A stretch of DNA of 64,000 bases. It comes from Luteimonas endophytica (GTDB lineage: Bacteria; Pseudomonadota; Gammaproteobacteria; Xanthomonadales; Xanthomonadaceae). Below the pieces are notes generated by a model. The model was not told the DNA's origin and ran no database searches. It was given only the letters and a program-made list of their open reading frames with translations. Position numbers and translations under genes: made by a program. Location of the stretch: NCBI RefSeq assembly GCF_029887875.1, contig NZ_JARXRM010000046.1, positions 225,438 to 289,437 on the forward strand. Reading direction: 5' to 3'. Positions 42,200-51,000 of the stretch are shown here, piece after piece. The first letter of the stretch is position 1. Every line of letters starts with the position of its first letter.

Positions 42200-43197
42200 G
42201 CCGACTCTCGGCTCCCGGCTTGGCCGTGCTGCCGTCCGCCATCCCGTGGCCCGCGGTAGATCATGTAGACGTCCGCGCGCTGGTAGTGGGTACCGGGTTT
42301 GACCCCCGGCTGCAGTTCGAAGCCCACGCTCTCGTAGAGCCGCAGCGCCGGCTGCAGGCGTTTCTGCGACTCCAGGAACAGTTCGCGGCCGCCCAGCCGT
42401 TCGAACTCGGCGATCGCCGCCTCCATCAGCCTGCGGCCGATGCCCAGCCCCTGGTGGCGCTCGGTCACCGCCATCTTGGTCAGTTCGTACACGCCGGGCG
42501 CCTCCAGCATCAGCGCGCAGGTGCCGACCGCCTCCTCGCCGACCAGGGCGATCAGGATCGCGCCGCCCGGCGCGAGGATGCGTTGCTCCGGTTCCGACAG
42601 CACGGCGTGGTCGATCGGTTCGATCTGGTAGTACTTCGCCAGCCATTCGGCGTTGAGGCGGTAGAAGTCGGCGCGCCACTGCGGCGCGAACGGCACGATG
42701 CGGACCTGTCCGGCCTGGCGCTGGCGCAGACGTTGCGCCACCTCCGCCGGCAGCGGCTGCGCATCGAGGCTGGCCTCGTAGCGCGACAGCGCGTCGAGCA
42801 GGTCCACGCCGATGTCCATCAGGCGGTGCTCGACGGTGTCGCGCATCGCCTGCCACAGCGGGCGGGCGGCCTTCAGTTCGGCCTGGCAGCGTTCGGTGAG
42901 CGCCAGCACGCGCTGGCGGCGGTCGTCCGGCGCGGGTTCGCGCCGCAGCAGCCCTGCGCGGGTCAGCCGGTTGGCGAGCTGGCTGATGGCGGAGTGGGTC
43001 AGGCCGATCTCGCGGGCGATCTCGCCCACGCTCAGCGGCCCGCGCTCCTGCAGCAGCCGCAGCACCGGGAACCAGCGCGCCTGCAGGCCGATGCCGTGTT
43101 CGCGGTAGACCTGGTCGATCAGGTCGTAGCTGCGCTCGCTGGCCACCTTCAGGCGGCTGGCGAGGGCGAGGGTGCCCTGCACCGAGAGGAAGCTCAT
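42196..43197 (-). CDS. MarR-GNAT fusion protein
   Basis: A 333-residue two-domain protein: an N-terminal MarR winged helix (about 1-150; SVGEIAREIGLTHSAISQLA) and a C-terminal GNAT acetyltransferase (about 165-320; ELTKMAVTERHQGLGIGRRL is the acetyl-CoA motif A, and ALRLYESVGF the end of motif B). This fusion is known in many Proteobacteria. Which comes first, gene control or acetylation, cannot be told. A paired repeat is at 43215-43236 just upstream of the start. Confidence 0.92.
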   Translation of the reverse strand: MSFLSVQGTLALASRLKVASERSYDLIDQVYREHGIGLQARWFPVLRLLQERGPLSVGEIAREIGLTHSAISQLANRLTRAGLLRREPAPDDRRQRVLALTERCQAELKAARPLWQAMRDTVEHRLMDIGVDLLDALSRYEASLDAQPLPAEVAQRLRQRQAGQVRIVPFAPQWRADFYRLNAEWLAKYYQIEPIDHAVLSEPEQRILAPGGAILIALVGEEAVGTCALMLEAPGVYELTKMAVTERHQGLGIGRRLMEAAIAEFERLGGRELFLESQKRLQPALRLYESVGFELQPGVKPGTHYQRADVYMIYRGPRDGGRQHGQAGSRESA

Positions 43198-43214
43198 GGG
43201 GATGATCCGGCGGC

Positions 43215-43236
43215 ACTTACGTAATGACTAACATAA
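43215..43236. promoter_or_regulatory. Candidate operator of the MarR-GNAT gene
   Basis: ACTTACGTAA (43215-43224) and ACTAACATAA (43227-43236) are two similar 10-base units with a 12-base period; the first contains the palindrome TTACGTAA. Located 18-39 bases upstream of the start in the only AT-rich patch nearby. Confidence 0.4.
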
Positions 43237-43543
43237 ATCCTGCCGGGCCCGACGGCAAGCCTATGGGTGAGCCGGCCGGGTGCCCGGGAACCCGCTGCAC
43301 CAGGGAGTGGGCCTGCGGGGCGGGCTGTATCGCCGGGATCGTCACTTCCGTCGCTCCCGCGGGGCGGGCGCAGGCGAACCCTGGAGTCGGGGCGGCGCTG
43401 CGGAGCACTCGTCAGCGCATGCGCTGATCCGTCGGCCGTTCCGGCGGCTTGTCGCATGCCGATTGCCCGCGGCTGCCGGCGCCGGCAACCTGGATCTGCC
43501 GGAGCGGTGACCGCGATCGGCCACCACCCAACACGGAGCCGAG
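43237..43543. other. Noncoding stretch
   Basis: No gene supported between the MarR-GNAT promoter and the small membrane protein. Short frames here have Arg/Gly/Pro-rich content without start signals. It presumably holds the promoter of the rightward gene. Confidence 0.5.
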
Positions 43544-43765
43544 ATGAAGACACTGATCGCCGTCGTCGCCTGGTGCATCCTGTTCGTGCTGTGCTGGCCG
43601 CTGGCCCTGCTGGCGCTGCTGCTGTGGCCGCTGGCGTGGCTGCTGGCACTGCCGTTCCGCCTGGTCGGGGTCACCTTCTCGGCCCTGTTCGCATTCCTGC
43701 AGGCGCTGCTGATGCTGCCGGCAAGGTTGCTCGGCTGGCGCCCGGCGCGAGCGGCGGCGGCTTGA
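43544..43765 (+). CDS. Small hydrophobic membrane protein
   Basis: A 73-residue protein made almost entirely of hydrophobic residues (LALLALLLWPLAWLLALPF), with three likely helices and a short Arg/Ala tail. The start follows GGAGCCGAG. Such short proteins are found in related genomes, but no function is known. It converges with the reductase gene at 43855. Confidence 0.7.
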   Translation: MKTLIAVVAWCILFVLCWPLALLALLLWPLAWLLALPFRLVGVTFSALFAFLQALLMLPARLLGWRPARAAAA

Positions 43766-43854
43766 AGCCTTCGGCGGAGGCCACGGTGGTTCCGGGCGCC
43801 GCCCACCTCGCGGTTTTCGCGCATGGCGCGCTCCCATGAGCTGCGGCGCGGGGA

Positions 43855-44916
43855 TCAGCCGGCGGTCGTGAACTCGACCTGGAAGTGCTTCGGCGCGAGC
43901 GCTGCGAGGAAATCGCGCGCGTCGAACGCCTGGGCGCTCGGAAACGCGCCCGCCGCGGGTCCGCGCCCGTCCAGCACGCGTTCGAGCGCCTCCGCGATCA
44001 ACGGTGCGGTCACCGCGTAGATGTCGGTTCCGCGAGCGACGCCGCGGCGCACCAGCCCCCGGCGGCGCACCTGCACGTCCATGACGAAGGCCTGGGCGGA
44101 GCGCCCTTGCGCATCGGCCGCCACCGGCGGCGGCGTCTCCGGATCGCGCAGATCGCGCAGCGGCGCCAGGTTCATGTAGGCATGGACTTCAGGGCAGCGC
44201 AGGTGGCGGGCGATGGCGACGATCTCCGACAGCGGCAGCAGCACCGTGTCCTGGGTGCCGAGCGGCCCCGGAAACCGCCAGCGCCGCGCCGGCGGGGGAT
44301 CGGGGACGAAGCGCAGGTCGCCGCCCTCGACCACCCAGCGGCGGAAGCGGTTGCGCTCGCCGGTCACCCGGGTGCCCCGGGTTGGGTGCCAGCTGTCCAG
44401 CCCCACCGCGATGTCGATGGCGTCGGCGTCCGGCCAGTCGTCGAGCGCGGCGGTGGCCAGCAGGTCGGCCAGCGCGCCGTAGAACGCCACCGAGGGCAGC
44501 GCCACGATGCCCGCCGCGCGGGCGCGCGCGGCGAACGCCTCGTAGACCGCGAACGCGGCGCGCTGTTCGGCGCTGGTGTCCAGGTAGTGCACCCGGGCGC
44601 GCAATGCGGCTTCGAGGACCGCCGCGCCGGTGTCGAGGAAAGGCCCCGCGGCGTTGATCACGGCGGCGGTGCCTTCCAGCGCGCGATCCAGAGCGGACGA
44701 ATCGTCGATCTTCGCGACCCGCCGCGCCAGCCGCGGGTACCGGGCCGCCATCGCGTCGAGCCGGGCTGCGTCGCGGCCGCAGAGCACCGGGGTAAGTCCG
44801 CGCCGCAGCAACTCGGCGACGATGAAGCGGCCGGTGTGACCGTAGGCGCCGTACACCGCCACCGGTGCGGACGATCCCGGCGCCGGGACCGCTGGCGCCA
44901 CCTCGTCCGGGTTCAT
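43855..44916 (-). CDS. Saccharopine dehydrogenase-like NAD(P)-binding reductase
   Basis: A 353-residue Rossmann-fold protein: VAVYGAYGHTGRFIVAELL is the dinucleotide-binding loop and VINAAGPFLDTGAAVLEAAL the second conserved stretch of the saccharopine dehydrogenase NADP-binding family (which also contains the mycobacterial trans-acting enoyl reductases). The start at 44916 is the first ATG before the fold; a longer frame to 45012 adds Arg/Pro-rich sequence. The substrate is unknown. Confidence 0.87.
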   Translation of the reverse strand: MNPDEVAPAVPAPGSSAPVAVYGAYGHTGRFIVAELLRRGLTPVLCGRDAARLDAMAARYPRLARRVAKIDDSSALDRALEGTAAVINAAGPFLDTGAAVLEAALRARVHYLDTSAEQRAAFAVYEAFAARARAAGIVALPSVAFYGALADLLATAALDDWPDADAIDIAVGLDSWHPTRGTRVTGERNRFRRWVVEGGDLRFVPDPPPARRWRFPGPLGTQDTVLLPLSEIVAIARHLRCPEVHAYMNLAPLRDLRDPETPPPVAADAQGRSAQAFVMDVQVRRRGLVRRGVARGTDIYAVTAPLIAEALERVLDGRGPAAGAFPSAQAFDARDFLAALAPKHFQVEFTTAG

Positions 44917-45115
44917 GCGCCACCCCGGAGGCCGGATCCTGCGGTCCGGCGGATGGTTCGGTTCATCGCGCGCTCCTTCCTGCCGGCCAACCCGGGCCGG
45001 CCAGCAGACCATTGCCGGCGCGTGCGCGCTGTCGGATCCTTTAGCGACTGGCCGGAGCAGGCGCCTCCGCTCCGCGCCTCCGCGGTCGCCAGCGCCGCTG
45101 CGCTAGAGTGGCGCG

Positions 45116-45364
45116 ATGCTCTACCTCGTCTACATCGAGGCCTCGGACCTGCCCGGGCCCGCCGACCCCGGCGGGATGCTCGAGCTCGCGCCGGGACTGT
45201 TCCTGGCCGAGACCGCGCAGACGCGCTCGCAGCTCTACCATGCCGTGAAACGGCGGTTGCGCCCGGACAGGCTGCTGGTCGCCCCGCTGGCCGACGCCCC
45301 GAAGTTCAAGGGGATGGCGGCAGGGGCATTGACGTGGTTGCGGGGGCGGGGCAGGGCCGGGTAG
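45116..45364 (+). CDS. Conserved hypothetical protein
   Basis: An 82-residue soluble protein beginning MLYLVYIEASDLPGP and containing LAPGLFLAETAQTRSQLYHA, VKRRLRPDRLLVAPL and DAPKFKGMAAGALTWLR. The middle and end have a regular beta-alpha pattern and normal codon use, which supports a real gene, although no family can be named. It has only a weak ribosome-binding site (GAGTGG). Confidence 0.7.
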   Translation: MLYLVYIEASDLPGPADPGGMLELAPGLFLAETAQTRSQLYHAVKRRLRPDRLLVAPLADAPKFKGMAAGALTWLRGRGRAG

Positions 45365-45549
45365 CCCGGCATTCGATCCGCGCCTAGGAAGAATCGCCGC
45401 ACGGAACAAGTTCCGGAGGCGCCGATCGGCGGGCGGCAACGGCGGCGAGGGCGCCCTGGGCTCGTGACTTCCGGGTCTTTCCGTCGGGCAGGGGGCAGAG
45501 CGATGCTGCGCGCAAGGGGTTCGGCTTCCGCCGCCGCCGGAGACGCCGC

Positions 45550-45846
45550 ATGATCAGCTGGGCCTTCATCTTCGAGGCGCCGGAGACCGATCCGGTCCGG
45601 GACCGCCTGATCGTTGAACGCGGCGGCGTGCGCAGCACCATCGTCGCGGTGCCCGAGCAGTCGGCCGCGGTGGGCGTTGCGGTGGAGCTGGCCGGCGAGG
45701 GCGTGCAGTTCATCGAGCTGTGCGGCGGTTTCGAGCCCGGCTGGGCCGGGAAGATCGTCGAGGCTACCGGCGGCGGCATCCCGGTAGGATGCGTGGGGTA
45801 TGCGGGTGGCGCCTCCATCAGAAGAATGGCCGCGCTGTTCTCCTGA
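45550..45846 (+). CDS. DUF6506-like hypothetical protein
   Basis: A 98-residue protein: SWAFIFEAPETDPVRDR, then RSTIVAVPEQSAAVGVAVEL and QFIELCGGFEPGWAGKIVEA. The pattern fits small proteins of the DUF6506 type (my recollection; not checked). The Cys-Gly-Gly segment is the most conserved-looking part. Cytoplasmic; function unknown. Confidence 0.68.
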   Translation: MISWAFIFEAPETDPVRDRLIVERGGVRSTIVAVPEQSAAVGVAVELAGEGVQFIELCGGFEPGWAGKIVEATGGGIPVGCVGYAGGASIRRMAALFS

Positions 45847-45931
45847 GCGACAGAACGGGCATCGCGCAGCCGTCGCCCCGAGTGCCACCGGGATCAGGTG
45901 CTGCGTCCGAGCCCCTTGACCGGAGCGGACC

Positions 45932-46414
45932 ATGCCGGCACCCATCGATCCTTGCGCCGAACCCGCCATTCGCGTGGCCACCGAGGGAGACGTGGACGGC
46001 GTGCTCGCGCTGGTCGATCGCCTCACCCTGTTCGGGCCGCCCGCCCATCGCGAGGTCCGGCGGATGGCGGAGGTGGATCGGCAGGTCCTGGCCGCGGCCA
46101 TTGCCGACCAGCACGCCGGCCAGGGGGTGTTCGTGATCGACGGCGTCGCGGGCATCGCCGCCGTGCTGCACATGTCCACGCTCGTCGATTACTACCACAG
46201 GCGCCCGAACGCCCACGTCTCCACCCTGATCGTCGACGCAGCGGCCGAAGGACAGGGCCTTGGGAGGCGGTTGCTCGCGCACGCCGAAGCCTGGGCGCGC
46301 GGGCGTGGCGACGACTGGATGACCTTGACCGTCTTCCCGGGCAATACGCGTGCGGTGGGCCTGTACGAGCGGTCCGGCTTCGTCCCCGACATGCCCGGTT
46401 CCTCAAGCCGCTGA
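45932..46414 (+). CDS. GNAT family N-acetyltransferase (C-terminus probably frameshifted)
   Basis: A 160-residue acetyltransferase. The acetyl-CoA loop reads AAAEGQGLGRRLLAHAEAWA, followed by LTVFPGNTRAVGLYERSGFV. Normally this ends in something like ARFLKPL. Here the frame gives DMPGSSSR and stops at 46414, while the +1 frame gives RFLKPLKGSGDA and stops at 46434. One base is likely missing just after the codon for Met near 46393. The loss affects only the last strand, so activity may persist. Confidence 0.87.
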   Translation: MPAPIDPCAEPAIRVATEGDVDGVLALVDRLTLFGPPAHREVRRMAEVDRQVLAAAIADQHAGQGVFVIDGVAGIAAVLHMSTLVDYYHRRPNAHVSTLIVDAAAEGQGLGRRLLAHAEAWARGRGDDWMTLTVFPGNTRAVGLYERSGFVPDMPGSSSR

Positions 46415-46471
46415 AGGGAAGCGGCGACGCCTGAGCTGGCAGAATGGTATGCCCCAGCCAGGAGCGCGCCG

Positions 46472-48013
46472 TTGACCAGGATGATGTTCGCCGCATCGAT
46501 GTGGCTGCTGCCGCTGGCGGCGGCGCACGCCGCCGGCGCGGAGCCCGGCGAGTACGCGACCACCCCGGGCTGGGGCAGCCTGGTCATCGCCGAAACGGAC
46601 GCGGGGCGGCGCAGCTTCGTGCTGGAAACGGTCGGCGCCAACGGCCACATGTGCGGGTTGGAGGGCGAGGTGGAGGGCACCGCCGCCGTGGCCGGCATCG
46701 ACATGGGCGAGCCGTGCCGGATGAGCTTCGCCGTCGCCGGCGACCGGATCGCCGTGCGACAGGAGGGCGGCGATTGCCGGTGGTACTGCGGCATGCGCGC
46801 CGGGTTCGAGGGAGAGTACCTCCGGCTCCCGGCGGGCTGCACGGCAGCCGCGCGCGAGCGCAGGCGGGCGGCGTTCCTCGGCGCCTATCGGGACGGGCGC
46901 CATGCCGAGGCGCTGGGCGGCATGGAAGCCCTCGAAGCGGAATGCGGTGGATTCTTCGACTGGCTCGAGCGCGACCGCGCCGCGAACGACCGGGCGATCG
47001 CGCTGTGGCAGTTGGGGCGGCCCGAGGCTTGCCTGGCGGCGCTGGGCGGTACCCTCGCCGCGGACAGCCGCGACGAGGCCTCGTTCGCCGCCGCGCTGCA
47101 GGCGCGCGGCATGGTCCTGCCGCCCAGCGACTGGGAGAGCTACCTGCCGATCGCACGCGCCACCTGGTTCAATCGGGCCGAATGCGAGCGCGGCGCCGGC
47201 GCGGGGCGCGCGCAACCGTTCCCCTGGCCCGGAGGGCACCGCGCCGCGGTCAGTCTCGCCTACGACGATGCGCTGGACTCGCAGCTCGACAACGCCATTC
47301 CCGCGCTCGACCGGCACGGCTTCAAGGCCACTTTCTACCTCACCCTTGCCAGCGACGTGGTGGCGCGGCGCATGGCCGAGTGGCGCGCGGCGGCCGCCAA
47401 TGGCCATGAACTCGGCAACCACAGCCTGTTCCATCAGTGCTCCGGCTCCTTGCCGGACCGCAGCTGGGTGGTGCCGGAACGCGACCTCGACACCACCACG
47501 GCGGCACGGATGCGCGACCAGGTGCTGCTGGGCAACGTCATGCTGCAGGCGATGGACGGTCGCCGCGAGCGCACCTTCACCGCCCCTTGCGGGGAAACCG
47601 CCGCCGGCGACGGCGACTACGCCGCGCTCGTCGCCCCGGCGTTCGTGGCCATGAAGCGCGGCGTAGGGACGGCCGACATGGCGACGCTCGATCCACATGC
47701 GGTGCCGGTGGACGCGCCGGCCGGCGTCCCCGGCAATGCGCTGATCGCCCGGGTGGAGGAAGCCGCGCGCAGCGGCGGGATGGTCAACTTCACCTTCCAC
47801 GGCATTGGCGGCGATCATCTTGCGGTCTCGACGCAGGCGCACGAGGCACTGCTCCAACACCTGGCGGACCATCCCGAGACGTACTGGGTCGACACCTTCC
47901 TGGACATCATGACCCACGTCCGCGGAGTGCAGGCCCGCTCCGGCGATCGGGCGCCTCGCACCTCCCGGCCCGCCGCCCCCGTGCCCACGCGCAGTTCACC
48001 CCCTGAGCGCTAG
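46472..48013 (+). CDS. Secreted polysaccharide deacetylase with extra N-terminal domain
   Basis: A 513-residue exported protein. After the signal peptide (to about residue 20) comes a Cys-rich domain (about 25-125, six Cys) and a linker domain (about 125-240) with further cysteines; the NodB/CE4 deacetylase domain follows (about 258-490). Its metal site reads LAYDDALDS (Asp265/266) and GHELGNHSLFH (His317, His321). The TTG at 46472 has AGGAG eight bases upstream; ATG at 46481 is too far. It probably removes acetyl groups from a cell-wall or extracellular polysaccharide. Confidence 0.85.
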   Translation: MTRMMFAASMWLLPLAAAHAAGAEPGEYATTPGWGSLVIAETDAGRRSFVLETVGANGHMCGLEGEVEGTAAVAGIDMGEPCRMSFAVAGDRIAVRQEGGDCRWYCGMRAGFEGEYLRLPAGCTAAARERRRAAFLGAYRDGRHAEALGGMEALEAECGGFFDWLERDRAANDRAIALWQLGRPEACLAALGGTLAADSRDEASFAAALQARGMVLPPSDWESYLPIARATWFNRAECERGAGAGRAQPFPWPGGHRAAVSLAYDDALDSQLDNAIPALDRHGFKATFYLTLASDVVARRMAEWRAAAANGHELGNHSLFHQCSGSLPDRSWVVPERDLDTTTAARMRDQVLLGNVMLQAMDGRRERTFTAPCGETAAGDGDYAALVAPAFVAMKRGVGTADMATLDPHAVPVDAPAGVPGNALIARVEEAARSGGMVNFTFHGIGGDHLAVSTQAHEALLQHLADHPETYWVDTFLDIMTHVRGVQARSGDRAPRTSRPAAPVPTRSSPPER

Positions 48014-48075
48014 GGTGGATCGCGACATTCGCGAGCCGTGCGGCCGCATCGGCGATGCCGCAGGCGGAGGCGAGG

Positions 48076-48651
48076 ATGCGATCGAACCGCAAACGTTTCT
48101 GGGCGGGGGTGCTGGCTGGCATCGCGGGCACCCTGGCCGTGCTGTTCGCGGGCACGCTGGTGCTGGTCTACGGCGGGGCCTACGACGTCGCCGCCGATCG
48201 CGGCCATGCGGCCGCGACGCGCTGGCTGCTCGACGGCACCCTGCGTTCGTCGGTGCGGGCCCGCGCTGACGCGGAGCCCGGGGTGTCGGGCGCGGAGGCC
48301 GCGGACGTGGCTGCGGGCGCCGCCGAATACAAATCGATGTGCGAGCACTGCCACGGCGGCCCCGGCGTCGAGCCGTCCGGCTGGAGCCGGGGCATGCTGC
48401 CGCAGCCGCCCCATCTGACCCGCGCCGCCGCCGAATGGTCGGTCGCGGAAGTCCGCTGGATCGTGCGCCACGGGCTCAAGTACACCGGCATGCCGGCGTT
48501 CGGAGCAACCCACGACGAGGCGGTGCTGGACGACATCGCCGCGTTCGTCGCGCGGCTGCCCGCGATGACTCCGGAGCAGTATCGCGCCTACGGGGGCGGA
48601 CATACCCACGGCCCCGGCGATCCCGGTCGCCCGACCCGCCAAGGCCGGTAG
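48076..48651 (+). CDS. Membrane-anchored cytochrome c
   Basis: A 191-residue c-type cytochrome with one N-terminal helix (about 10-34) and a haem site CEHCH (residues 89-93). The distal Met ligand is probably in KYTGMPAFG. The end is Gly/His-rich (YGGGHTHGPGDPG). The start at 48076 has GGAGGCGAGG upstream. It lies 27 bases before the DUF305 gene, so the two are likely one operon that may function in copper or other periplasmic redox chemistry. Confidence 0.9.
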   Translation: MRSNRKRFWAGVLAGIAGTLAVLFAGTLVLVYGGAYDVAADRGHAAATRWLLDGTLRSSVRARADAEPGVSGAEAADVAAGAAEYKSMCEHCHGGPGVEPSGWSRGMLPQPPHLTRAAAEWSVAEVRWIVRHGLKYTGMPAFGATHDEAVLDDIAAFVARLPAMTPEQYRAYGGGHTHGPGDPGRPTRQGR

Positions 48652-48678
48652 CCACCATCACCCGAGGAGTCCGCAATC

Positions 48679-49584
48679 ATGAAGATGTCCTACTGGCGTT
48701 TCGCCGCGATGATCGGCACCTCCACCGCGGTGATGTTCGGGTTGATGTATCTAAACACCTACGCGATGGACCACGTGCTGTGGAGCCAGACCCGCGCCTG
48801 GATGGCCCTGCTGATGGGGGCGACGATGGCCATCGTGATGCTCGCCTTCATGCTGGGCATGTACGAGAACAAGAAGGTCAACATCGCGATCTTCGCCGGT
48901 AGCGCGGTGCTTTTCGCCCTGTGCCTGTGGCTGGTGCGCAGCCAGGCGACCGTCGACGACGCGGCGTACATGCGCGCGATGGTGCCGCATCACTCGATCG
49001 CGATCCTGACCAGTTCCCGGGCGCAGATAAGCGACCCGCGGGTGCGCAAGCTGGCCGACGAGATCATAGATGCGCAGCGGCGCGAGATCGCCGAGATGAA
49101 GTACCTCATCGCCAGGACAGATTCGGCCGCGGGCGAGGTGGACGCGCTCGACGAGCCGGAAGTGGCGCCGCGGATGGTGACGGCGCGCGAGGCCATCGCC
49201 ACTCCCCAGATCGCCAGGGTCGATCTGGCCGGCCTGGACGAGGCGGAGATCGCACGGGCGCTGGGCACCGCGCCGCGCTGCGGCTTCTCGTACTCCCGCG
49301 AGGCCGGGCCGGTGGTGGCGATGACGGAACCGGGATCCGGCGCCGGAAGGGCGGTCGTCAAGATCCACGGACGCCTGGTGGAACTGGCGGCGGCGCCGAC
49401 CGCGGACGGCGGAGCGCGGCTGACGGCGGATGGCATCGAGGTCGTCATCGGCCCCGGCGGGGTCCGCGCCGGGGCGTGGACCGAGGCCGACGCCGTCCTG
49501 AGGCTCGATGCGGGGCTGAGCGTCGGCTACAGCGGCTTCCTTCGCTGCGCCGCACCGCCGCCCGCGGGGGGGCCGAGCCGGTAA
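48679..49584 (+). CDS. DUF305 membrane protein
   Basis: A 301-residue protein with three N-terminal helices (about 8-24, 40-62, 70-90), then the DUF305 part with MRAMVPHHSIAILTSSRAQI and the tail VRKLADEIIDAQRREIAEMK, and a C-terminal region of about 150 residues not found in simple DUF305 proteins. DUF305 proteins often sit with copper-resistance genes and carry conserved His/Met. Follows the cytochrome c gene in the same direction. Confidence 0.85.
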   Translation: MKMSYWRFAAMIGTSTAVMFGLMYLNTYAMDHVLWSQTRAWMALLMGATMAIVMLAFMLGMYENKKVNIAIFAGSAVLFALCLWLVRSQATVDDAAYMRAMVPHHSIAILTSSRAQISDPRVRKLADEIIDAQRREIAEMKYLIARTDSAAGEVDALDEPEVAPRMVTAREAIATPQIARVDLAGLDEAEIARALGTAPRCGFSYSREAGPVVAMTEPGSGAGRAVVKIHGRLVELAAAPTADGGARLTADGIEVVIGPGGVRAGAWTEADAVLRLDAGLSVGYSGFLRCAAPPPAGGPSR

Positions 49585-49665
49585 CGGCGCAGCCGGTTGC
49601 GGGTCGGGCCATCGCGGATTCGAAGACCCGCCGCGCGGCTGGCGTCGACCGGTCGGGGCGCGTTG

Positions 49666-50883
49666 TCAGCGAGCGGGCGAGCCGGGTGGCCGGGGCGTGT
49701 CCAGACCCAGCCTGCGCGCCAGCCAGCCGAGCGTGGGACCCTGGATCACGCTGGACAGCAGCACCACGAAGAACACGATGTTGAAGATCGACTGCGCCCC
49801 CGGTACCCCGGCGACGATCGGGAAGGTGGCGAGCACGATCGGCACCGCGCCGCGCAGCCCGGCCCAGGACACGAACAGCTTGGAACGCCAGCCGTAGCGG
49901 CGGAACGGCGCCAGGCACAGGAACACGCTGAGCGGCCGCGCCACGAACATCAGCACCGCGGTGATCGCCAGGCCGGGGCCGAGCACCTCCACAAGCTCGC
50001 TGGGAAACACCAGCAGGCCCAGGGTGAGGAACATCAGCACCTGCGCCAGCCACGCCAGGCCGTCCTGGAACATCGAGATGGTGCGCCGGGACGGGAACTC
50101 GCGCGCCCCGGCCACGATGCCCGCCATGTAGGCGGCCAGGAAGCCGTTGCCCTGGAGCAGGCCGGCCAGCCCGTACGACAGCAGCGCCGCGGCGATCGAA
50201 ACCACCAGCGCCAGCCCGCCCACCCGCAGCCGCGCACGGCGCAGCAGCGCCGGGAAGCCGATGCCGATCGCGTAACCGACCACGGCCCCCACCGCCATCT
50301 GCACGCCGAAGGCCGGCACCAGCGCGAGCGGCGAGGTTTCCGGCACGGCGATCAGCAGCAGCACGGCGCCGACCAGGAAGATCGCCATCGGGTCGTTGGA
50401 GCCGGACTCCACCTCGATCACGCCCTTGACATCGTCGTGCAGCGGCATGTTGCGCGATCGCATGAGTGCGAACACCGCCGCCGCGTCGGTGGAGGCGATG
50501 ACCGAGCCGAGCAGGAAGCCCTGCAGCGGGGTGAAGCCGAGCAGCCACATCGCCGCCACCGCCACCACCGCGGCGCTGATCATCACCCCGGCGGTCGCCA
50601 GGACCAGGGCAGGCGCCGCGCCGCCGCGCACCTCGCGCCAGATCGTGTCCAGCCCGCCCGAGAACAGGATGAACACCAGGCTGAGCACCCCGATGCCCTG
50701 CGCCAGGCCGACGCTTTCGAAGGAAATCCCTCCCAGCCCCTCGGAGCCGGCGAGCATCCCCAGCAACATGAAGCCGATCAGCGCGGGCAGCCCGAAGCGG
50801 CTCGACAGGCTGCCCGCCAGCACCGTGAGCACCAGCAGCAGGCCGATGCCGAAGAACACCAGTTCGGAAGAGTAGCCGGGCAA
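49666..50883 (-). CDS. CPA1-type monovalent cation/proton antiporter
   Basis: A 405-residue inner-membrane antiporter with about 12 helices. The family motif is VESGSNDPMA (Asn163-Asp164, the ion-binding pair) and the N-terminal GFMLLGMLAG is also typical. It resembles the membrane part of NhaP2 (K+/H+) proteins but ends shortly after the last helix; the cytoplasmic TrkA-C regulatory domain is absent. It starts with TTG at 50883, preceded by GGAGG. Substrate K+ or Na+ cannot be decided. Confidence 0.9.
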   Translation of the reverse strand: MPGYSSELVFFGIGLLLVLTVLAGSLSSRFGLPALIGFMLLGMLAGSEGLGGISFESVGLAQGIGVLSLVFILFSGGLDTIWREVRGGAAPALVLATAGVMISAAVVAVAAMWLLGFTPLQGFLLGSVIASTDAAAVFALMRSRNMPLHDDVKGVIEVESGSNDPMAIFLVGAVLLLIAVPETSPLALVPAFGVQMAVGAVVGYAIGIGFPALLRRARLRVGGLALVVSIAAALLSYGLAGLLQGNGFLAAYMAGIVAGAREFPSRRTISMFQDGLAWLAQVLMFLTLGLLVFPSELVEVLGPGLAITAVLMFVARPLSVFLCLAPFRRYGWRSKLFVSWAGLRGAVPIVLATFPIVAGVPGAQSIFNIVFFVVLLSSVIQGPTLGWLARRLGLDTPRPPGSPAR

Positions 50884-51000
50884 GACGGGTGGCCTCCGGG
50901 AAGGGCGGCCATGGTAACCGGGCGCAACCGCGTCGCGTCCGGGCCGCGGCGCGCGGCCGCGGAACGGCCGGCGCCCGCCAGCTCCGGGCCCGGGGCGGAC

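Noticed and set aside
43224-43427. A 67-residue plus-strand frame starting MTNINPAGPDG upstream of the small membrane protein
   Set aside because: It overlaps the MarR-GNAT promoter, lacks a ribosome-binding site and shows no known pattern.
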